From Bacillota bacterium (GTDB lineage Bacteria > Bacillota_C > Negativicutes > Sporomusales > Sporomusaceae), in the NCBI GenBank assembly GCA_023441125.1, contig JAEZQV010000340.1, positions 1 to 7,007 on the forward strand: a stretch of 7,007 bases of DNA, in the 5' to 3' direction. Positions 1 through 4,980 of the stretch are shown piece after piece. The position numbers and the translations under genes were made by a program. Every line of letters begins with the position of its first letter. Position 1 is the first letter of the stretch. The notes below the pieces were generated by a model that saw only the letters and a list, made by a program, of their open reading frames with translations, did no database searches and was not told the origin of the DNA.

Positions 1-1062
1 AAAGACAATCAGGCCGGCAGCGATCATGGCACAACTGGCTAACCCGGCGGCAAAGTAAAGCCAGGAAATAGTATACCCGCCGAATTTACCTACATGCAAG
101 CCAGCCAGAAACCGGAAGGCATACACATAGGGATTCCAGTTGGTATGGGTACTAAGCAGTTCACCGGTGACGCCGTCAAAAGTTGCCCGGTCACCGACCG
201 CAGCGATCCGGTCATCGATACGCCGGATAAAAGTTACCGTAGCTTGCCGGTCACCCGGGTTTTTTATCTGTACGAGCATCACGTTATTTTTTCCTAACTG
301 GGCTTCGGCCAAGGGCAGCAGCTGCTCTAACGGCACCAGCTCGGCAGGCCTATTGGCGCGGGCCCGGTCCGGAAACTGAAAAACATCGGCCCACATTCCC
401 ACCTGATTTTTATACAGCAGCTGGGGTGCAAGCGGCATTAAAAAAAAGAAGGTAAGAATCATCCCGGTGTAGGTTATCACCAGCACAAACGGCATAGTGA
501 ACACACCGCTTACGGTGTGGACGTCAAACCAGGTCCGCCGCCAGCGCAGCCGGAAGAAATCGGCGAAAACCCGTTTACGGATAACGATCCCGGATAGTAC
601 CGCCGCCAGCATTACGACCGAGGACAAACCGACCAGCCACAGGCCTGCCTTGCCGCTGCTCAGATCGGTATGAAACCGGGCAAAGAAATGGCCGCCTTCT
701 GACTGTCGCTCCTTGAGCACCTTGCCTGTCAACGGATCCAAATACCGTTCGAGCGATATTCTCCCTTGCCGCCAGCTGATTTCCGGTACCGGTGAGCGGT
801 CCTGCGGCATACGGATTAGCCAGCTATCGGCCCGGGGAGCGAACAGGCGGAGTTTCTTATCGGCTGCCGCCAGCGACTGGGCAGGTGATGTTGCGCTTAC
901 TCTTAATTCCGGGTGCATCCAGTGGGTCAATTCGGGTTCAAACACCGCCAGCGTGCCGGTAAGGAAAATAGTGAACAGCAACCAGCCAAAAACCAATCCT
1001 CCCCAGGTATGCAATGCCCTCATGGAGCGGGTAAAAAGCTTGTTTGTTATTGGTGTATTCAT
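1..1062 (-). CDS. PepSY-associated transmembrane protein (partial, C-terminus beyond left edge)
   Basis: An open frame of 354 codons runs from ATG at 1062 off the left edge with no stop. It begins MNTPITNKLFTRSMRALHTW. Four hydrophobic segments are visible at about residues 21-42, 140-162, 184-209 and 332-354. A large loop lies between the first two and another between the last two, the usual layout of PepSY_TM inner-membrane proteins. Histidines at or near membrane edges (H18 in the LHTW motif, H125, H131, H182 in DVHTVSG, H323 in GLHVGKFGG) are typical of the family. In the studied member FoxB of Pseudomonas aeruginosa, such histidines bind heme and the protein reduces ferric siderophores. 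Transfer of that role here is inference. The gene is last visible in the receptor operon, 12 nt after the preceding stop, and an AGGAG ribosome binding site (1070-1074) lies in that gap. Confidence 0.88.
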   Translation of the reverse strand, partial: MNTPITNKLFTRSMRALHTWGGLVFGWLLFTIFLTGTLAVFEPELTHWMHPELRVSATSPAQSLAAADKKLRLFAPRADSWLIRMPQDRSPVPEISWRQGRISLERYLDPLTGKVLKERQSEGGHFFARFHTDLSSGKAGLWLVGLSSVVMLAAVLSGIVIRKRVFADFFRLRWRRTWFDVHTVSGVFTMPFVLVITYTGMILTFFFLMPLAPQLLYKNQVGMWADVFQFPDRARANRPAELVPLEQLLPLAEAQLGKNNVMLVQIKNPGDRQATVTFIRRIDDRIAAVGDRATFDGVTGELLSTHTNWNPYVYAFRFLAGLHVGKFGGYTISWLYFAAGLASCAMIAAGLIVF

Positions 1063-1074
1063 GCGTATTCTCCT

Positions 1075-1395
1075 TTATTTCAGCCAGGCGGCCAGGGCAC
1101 ACAGGCCGCACACTGCTGTTAGCAGCAAGATGTCCCGCCAGGCGCGCCGGACACTCGGAGCGGCCAAGGCCCACAAGAAAGCCCCAAGATAGATCAGCCC
1201 GGGAAATAGCGGACTGAAAAACACCACTTCCACCGGCCGCAACGGCAGTAATAACACCAAGGCTGCCAGTGCGCTGAAGGTCAAGGCATAGCCGCCGAAT
1301 ACAGCGGCAAGAACACGCAGGATAGTTTCCGCCGGCTGGCCGGTGACGGGTAAAATTTCTCTAAGATAGCGAACCGTTTCCAGAAAGAGTTTCAT
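1075..1395 (-). CDS. Small three-helix membrane protein, DUF3649-like, iron-uptake operon
   Basis: This is a 106-residue hydrophobic protein with three predicted membrane segments at about 26-51, 57-79 and 86-105. The R-x-L-A-A-x-x-G-G-Y-A-L pattern at 27-38, the LLPLRPVE turn at 49-56, and the block ending in LWALAAPSVRRAW (74-86) resemble the DUF3649 family. Those short inner-membrane proteins are commonly found between a TonB-dependent siderophore receptor and a PepSY transmembrane protein. That is exactly the position here, 12 nt from each neighbour. Its biochemical role is unknown; an accessory role to the PepSY protein or in iron release is inferred only from context. The start ATG at 1393-1395 has only a weak GGGTG sequence upstream, so translation may partly depend on coupling to the receptor gene. 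Confidence 0.8.
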   Translation of the reverse strand: MKLFLETVRYLREILPVTGQPAETILRVLAAVFGGYALTFSALAALVLLLPLRPVEVVFFSPLFPGLIYLGAFLWALAAPSVRRAWRDILLLTAVCGLCALAAWLK

Positions 1396-1407
1396 ACAGC
1401 ACCCAAC

Positions 1408-3660
1408 TTATAACTGCATAGTTGCCGACAATTTAAATGTGCGGGCCCCGCCCAGGGTAACAAAATTATCGCTAAAGGCGCCGGCCCAGTAATGCTTATC
1501 GAACAGGTTTTCAATGCTGGCGTGGAAGGTGACCGGAACTTTGTTGACGGTAGTTTTATACCGCGCGCCGAGGTCATAACGCACCCAGCTCGGTAATTTT
1601 TCAGTATTGGCATTATTAAGATATTGGGAGCCAGTGTATACGGCTCGAAAGGAAAACGTCAAATCGGAGTTCCAGGGAGTATCCCATTCCACGCCGGCAT
1701 TCATCAGCCATTTTGGAATCCCATAAGGCGTATTGCCTTCATTAGTCGCAGAGGCTGTTGCCAGACGAATCAATTCTCCTTTCAGATAGGTAACGCCGCC
1801 CAAAAGCCGCAGGTTTTTTGACAATTCTCCAAAAGTATTCCATTCAATGCCTCGGTTTTTCTGTTCCCCGTCATAAGCCTGCACATTGTTAAAGGTGGTT
1901 TGGCTTGGTTTGGTGATTTGAAAGAATGAAAGGGTATTGGCGAAGCGGCCACGGTCCCATTTGACGCCTAATTCGTGCTGTTTGCTTTTATATGGAGCCA
2001 ATACTTCCCCATAATTGGCATAGGCTGTATTCGTGACTGTAGTACCCGGAGATAGCGCTTCAATATAGTTAGCGTAAAGTGCGACCGATTCACCCCACGG
2101 TTTTATGACGAGGCCGACGACCGGTGTATCAGCATCGGAATCGTAAGAGGATGTCAAAGCATAATTGTTATTGACATTATAACTTTTTGTTTTTACATTC
2201 TGCTGACGAAGCCCTAATGTTAATTGAACTTTGTCCTCGTCAAAGGAAAGGGTGTCGGCCAACAGCCAACTGGAAAGATCTGTTTCGCTAGTTGTTTTCG
2301 GCTTCGATGGCGAGGATATTTGCGCCAGGTAAGCAGCAAGCGAAGTTGGATTGTAGATGTTGGTCGAAATACCTGTGTAGATATAACCTGAATTACTGGC
2401 TACGGAAGCAACCCCCTGTTCCTGTTCCATGTAATTTGCAGCTAAAATCAGTTGGTGCTTGAGCGAACCGGTCCGGTAATTGCCGCGCAAGCCAAATTCA
2501 GAGGAGACAGTATCCGTCCACTGGTATTGATTGTAAAGATTAACGGATGCATCTCCGTTAGCTTTAAAACTGCGAACGTGATTGCCGGTGAGGTAACCGG
2601 TGGAATTACTGGAAAGTTTGCCGATGCTGGCATAGGCAGTCAAATTTTGATTGAAATCATACTCGCCTTTAAACAGTGCAGCATTGTTCCGGGAAGTGCC
2701 GTAGGTTCCTTGCAACACATTGGTCGAGCCGTCCGGTGCTTTTACATAACCGTTCGATAACTGATACATCGAAATCGAACCATTATCATAGATCTCCTGT
2801 GAACCGTAAGCATCTAGAGACAGACGCCAGCGGTCATGGTGGTAATCCAGGCCCAATGCACCTAATAGCCGTTCCTTGGACTGGCCATCGGTTTCAGTGT
2901 CACCGTCTTTATAAACGCCGTTGAAGCGGAGGCCCCATTCTTTATTTTGCCCGAAGCGGCGTCCGATGTCGATATGGCCGCCGAACTGGGACGATGAGGT
3001 GTAGCCAGTGGTAAAGGCCGTGATGTCCTCCTCGCCAGCGTGTTTAGGCACCAAGTTAATAGCGCCGCCCACTGAAGTGTTCACGCCACCGTAGAGAAAG
3101 GAGCTAGGGCCTTTGAGCACTTCTACCCGCTCAAGAAATTCAACAGGGACATGATTGAGAGGAGCCAGCCCCTGCATACCGTTAAAATATAGATGTTCAT
3201 AATTGACGTCTAAGCCACGGATTGTATAGTTTTCATTCATGTGACCGCCGGAAGTGGTAAAACGGACAGAAGAATCATTCATGAGTACGTCAGACAGGGT
3301 ATTAGCCTGCTGATCCTCCATTATCCGCGCAGTATAACTGGTGATATTAAACGGTGTGTCCATAAAGTCTTTATTGCCCAGGACACCAAGATTTGCGCCG
3401 CGAGCCACTTGGTCACCGACATAAGCTGGTGGAAGTCTGTAGACACGGTCGGCCGTAACCTTAACTTCATCAAGTGCGAATTCATGCTGCGCCAAATCCT
3501 TTTCGTCTGTTGACGCCTGTTCAGCTTTCGTCTCGCTGAGCGGTGTCACTGCTTTGCTTGTATCTACCGCATAACTGAATAGCGGTGTATTCCAGAACAA
3601 GCTGCTGCCGACCAAAGCATAAAGTAACTTTTTTTTAGCTGGGGATAACTTTTTCTGCAT
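1408..3660 (-). CDS. TonB-dependent siderophore receptor
   Basis: This is an outer-membrane gated channel for a ferric siderophore, 750 residues from ATG at 3660, normal for the family. A signal peptide spans about residues 1-31 (lysine-rich start, hydrophobic core, cleavage probably after FSYA). A TonB box, DEVKVTA, lies at 64-70. The plug domain covers about 99-207, with the family signatures YTIRGLDV (145-152), RVEVLKGPSSFLYG (178-191) and GGAINLVPK (198-206). The rest is the repetitive aromatic/glycine-rich 22-strand barrel, ending in GGARTFKLSATMQL. Only about 32 residues separate the signal peptide from the TonB box, so there is no N-terminal STN signalling domain. The last residue is Leu rather than the usual Phe. 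GTG at 3678 would add six residues but has no ribosome binding site; the ATG has GTGAGG about 12 nt upstream. The substrate cannot be read from sequence; hydroxamate or catecholate chelates are both possible. Confidence 0.95.
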   Translation of the reverse strand: MQKKLSPAKKKLLYALVGSSLFWNTPLFSYAVDTSKAVTPLSETKAEQASTDEKDLAQHEFALDEVKVTADRVYRLPPAYVGDQVARGANLGVLGNKDFMDTPFNITSYTARIMEDQQANTLSDVLMNDSSVRFTTSGGHMNENYTIRGLDVNYEHLYFNGMQGLAPLNHVPVEFLERVEVLKGPSSFLYGGVNTSVGGAINLVPKHAGEEDITAFTTGYTSSSQFGGHIDIGRRFGQNKEWGLRFNGVYKDGDTETDGQSKERLLGALGLDYHHDRWRLSLDAYGSQEIYDNGSISMYQLSNGYVKAPDGSTNVLQGTYGTSRNNAALFKGEYDFNQNLTAYASIGKLSSNSTGYLTGNHVRSFKANGDASVNLYNQYQWTDTVSSEFGLRGNYRTGSLKHQLILAANYMEQEQGVASVASNSGYIYTGISTNIYNPTSLAAYLAQISSPSKPKTTSETDLSSWLLADTLSFDEDKVQLTLGLRQQNVKTKSYNVNNNYALTSSYDSDADTPVVGLVIKPWGESVALYANYIEALSPGTTVTNTAYANYGEVLAPYKSKQHELGVKWDRGRFANTLSFFQITKPSQTTFNNVQAYDGEQKNRGIEWNTFGELSKNLRLLGGVTYLKGELIRLATASATNEGNTPYGIPKWLMNAGVEWDTPWNSDLTFSFRAVYTGSQYLNNANTEKLPSWVRYDLGARYKTTVNKVPVTFHASIENLFDKHYWAGAFSDNFVTLGGARTFKLSATMQL

Positions 3661-3707
3661 TATTGTGTGTCGCCTCACTTCAAGGAGTTACTTTTTATTG
3701 AGTAGTT

Positions 3708-3726
3708 TTAAATGATTATCACTCTC
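3708..3726. promoter_or_regulatory. Fur-box-like operator in front of the receptor operon
   Basis: Read on the minus strand, this 19-mer (GAGAGTGATAATCATTTAA) matches 14 of 19 positions of the classical Fur consensus GATAATGATAATCATTATC, including an unbroken central TGATAATCATT. It lies about 50 nt upstream of the receptor ATG and just downstream of the candidate -10 elements, so a bound Fur-Fe(II) dimer would block transcription. Binding is inferred from the match and from the iron-uptake function of the gene it precedes. Confidence 0.75.
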
Positions 3727-3727
3727 A

Positions 3728-3773
3728 ATTATCTCTGTATAGATAGAATAACAGGCAAAAAACTTACAGTAAA
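3728..3773 (-). promoter_or_regulatory. Candidate promoter(s) of the receptor operon (weak)
   Basis: Two overlapping minus-strand options are visible. One pairs TTTACT (complement of 3768-3773) with TATTCT (complement of 3745-3750) at a 17-bp spacing. The other pairs TTGCCT (complement of 3753-3758) with GATAAT (complement of 3728-3733) at a long 19-bp spacing. Neither has two good hexamers. A weak core promoter fits an operon that needs an activator such as the divergent AraC protein. The choice between them is uncertain. Confidence 0.4.
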
Positions 3774-3858
3774 TGGTGATTTCTCCAAATCAACCTGGAT
3801 TATTTTCTAAAGAGGTATTCGGCTTGTAACTGCTGCAATAAAGCAAATAAAGGAATTA

Positions 3859-3888
3859 TTGACATGCGGTATAAACAATTACTATAAT
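3859..3888 (+). promoter_or_regulatory. Consensus sigma-70/sigma-A promoter of the AraC regulator
   Basis: A perfect TTGACA (3859-3864) is followed after 18 bp by a perfect TATAAT (3883-3888). Transcription would start near 3895, giving a leader of about 100 nt before the regulator ATG at 3998. The -10 element and predicted start point are covered by a near-perfect Fur box, so this strong promoter should be shut tightly when iron is available. The assignment rests on sequence match, spacing and orientation. Confidence 0.8.
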
Positions 3889-3904
3889 AATGATAATCAT
3901 TATC
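3886..3904. promoter_or_regulatory. Near-perfect Fur box over the AraC promoter
   Basis: AATAATGATAATCATTATC matches the Fur consensus GATAATGATAATCATTATC at 18 of 19 positions. Its core (3887-3903) is a perfect 17-bp palindrome around A3895. It overlaps the last bases of the -10 hexamer and the expected transcription start, the classical position for repression by steric block. It is a better match than the site in front of the receptor operon, which suggests tighter iron control of the regulator. Confidence 0.88.
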
Positions 3905-3997
3905 GCTATTTACGTTAAAGTACTACAAATAATCGACTACATAAATCTGACCGAACAGGCTTTAAAAAAAGGTTAACGGAAAAGAGGTATACTAAGT

Positions 3998-4843
3998 ATG
4001 CTGGCAGCTGTTAGCGAATTGGCTAATTATTTTTCCCAAGTTAATTTTAATGTGATAGATGTAAGCAAGTGGATGGTGCCCCCCGAGAAAAAACATTTTG
4101 GCGTTTTCACCCCGCCGTATTCCGGCTTAATTTTTCCCTTACGCGGACGGGCAAGAATGTTTTTTGACGGCGTACCCTACGAGATGGAGCCAGGAAAAAT
4201 TTTTTATGCCGGCCCCAACCTGCCGTTGGATAAAGAAGTTCTCGGCCAAACCGAATGGGAACTTATGATCATTCACTATGAAGTGTATAATAACGACAGG
4301 GACTTTCCCGGCGGCTTGCCTCACTGTCAGCTCAATGCGGGCTATAGTACCCGTCTGAGCGATCTGTTATTCCGGTTGTTTTATGTCAGCGCCAAACGGG
4401 ACAGTCAGTCAGTGCAGAAAAAAAGCTCCCTGTTTCTTGCTATCTGGGAAGAAATTGCCACCTGCGCGGTCAACCGGCGGGACGAAAAAAGCCGGGACCT
4501 GATAGCGCAAGCGGTGGAGTATATTAACTATCATTACATGGAACCGCTCAGCGTGCCTAAGCTGGCTAACCTGTATGACTTAAACAGCAAGCAGTTTGCT
4601 TATTTGTTTAAAAAATTTATCGGCACAGGACCGAATGAATATGTGATTGAATGCCGGGTGCGCCGTGCCCGGGAGCTTTTATGCACTACAGATTGTTCCG
4701 TGGCGGAGATTTCCCTCTGTGTGGGCTACGCTGATCCGTATTATTTCAGTAAGCTGTTCAAGAAACGTACCGGCGTCTGTCCGATTCACTGCCGCACCCG
4801 CCAGCAACAGGCCGATAACAAGGTTATGTCAAGGTGCTTATAA
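3998..4843 (+). CDS. AraC-family transcriptional regulator of the siderophore receptor operon
   Basis: This is a 281-residue protein, a usual length for a two-domain AraC regulator. Residues about 30-95 form a small beta-rich, cupin-like sensing domain (FPLRGRARMFFDGVPYEMEPG at 46-66 is the AraC-binding-type pattern). Residues about 165-270 form the DNA-binding domain with two helix-turn-helix units, near 184-205 and 233-254. The second ends in the family signature YYFSKLFKKRTGVCP. The divergent position beside a siderophore-receptor operon, with Fur boxes on both sides, suggests an activator of iron uptake comparable in role to PchR or YbtA. The ligand is probably the ferric siderophore, by inference. 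The domain is unusually cysteine-rich: C219, C229, C233, C241, C261, C265 and C280, including two Cx3C pairs, with C261 and C265 near positions usually Ser and Tyr. The start ATG is preceded by AGAGGT at 3983-3988. Confidence 0.9.
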   Translation: MLAAVSELANYFSQVNFNVIDVSKWMVPPEKKHFGVFTPPYSGLIFPLRGRARMFFDGVPYEMEPGKIFYAGPNLPLDKEVLGQTEWELMIIHYEVYNNDRDFPGGLPHCQLNAGYSTRLSDLLFRLFYVSAKRDSQSVQKKSSLFLAIWEEIATCAVNRRDEKSRDLIAQAVEYINYHYMEPLSVPKLANLYDLNSKQFAYLFKKFIGTGPNEYVIECRVRRARELLCTTDCSVAEISLCVGYADPYYFSKLFKKRTGVCPIHCRTRQQQADNKVMSRCL

Positions 4844-4846
4844 ATA

Positions 4847-4882
4847 AAAGAAACTTTGCGAGTCTTTTCGCAAAGTTTCTTT
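4847..4882 (+). terminator. Hairpin terminator after the AraC gene
   Basis: A perfect 15-bp inverted repeat (arms 4847-4861 and 4868-4882) encloses a 6-nt loop, three bases after the regulator stop codon. The right arm ends in a T-rich stretch (TTTCTTTC) that can act as the U-tract. Because the arms start with AAAG and end with CTTT, it could act in both directions, but only the plus strand has a gene reading into it closely. Confidence 0.82.
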
Positions 4883-4964
4883 CTGTCCGAAATCTTATCG
4901 CCAATGTAGTTTTAGGCAATACTAGATTGTGGTAAGATAAAGCTAAAGTTTTTATATAGGATCC

Positions 4965-4980
4965 GGTAGGTGTAATCTTG
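4965..4980 (+). promoter_or_regulatory. Ribosome binding site fixing a TTG start
   Basis: GGTAGGTG (4965-4972) lies 5 nt before TTG at 4978-4980. The following codons give Lys-Lys and then a hydrophobic stretch, as expected of a signal peptide. No ATG or GTG lies at a better place, so TTG is the likely start and expression is probably modest. No convincing promoter could be settled between the terminator and this site; TTATAT near 4952-4957 is only a weak -10 candidate. Confidence 0.7.

Larger units (their letters stand above)
3661..3997. other. Divergent intergenic control region, receptor operon / AraC regulator
   Basis: This 337-bp AT-rich stretch separates the divergently read receptor and regulator genes and contains no credible gene. 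It holds a Fur-like site near the receptor (3708-3726) and a tentative receptor promoter (about 3728-3773). It also holds a consensus promoter with a near-perfect Fur site for the regulator (3859-3904), and a roughly 95-nt untranslated leader before the regulator start. The middle part (about 3775-3855) shows no obvious symmetry. It is the natural place to look for the AraC regulator's own binding sites, but I could not recognise any. Confidence 0.75.

Noticed and set aside
713..1192. Plus-strand open frame of 159 codons opposite the PepSY and DUF3649-like genes
   Set aside because: It lies antisense across two well-supported membrane-protein genes, has no recognisable protein features, and its residue make-up looks like a shadow of the GC-rich opposite strand.
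2452..2924. Two overlapping plus-strand open frames inside the receptor gene
   Set aside because: They are antisense to the conserved barrel-coding region, show no ribosome binding site or family motif, and are expected by chance there.
3809..3990. Direct repeat AAAGAGGTAT at 3809-3818 and 3981-3990 as a possible regulator binding site
   Set aside because: The second copy is the ribosome binding site region of the AraC gene, the repeat is only 10 bp with no symmetry, and the copies are 172 bp apart; chance is a sufficient explanation.
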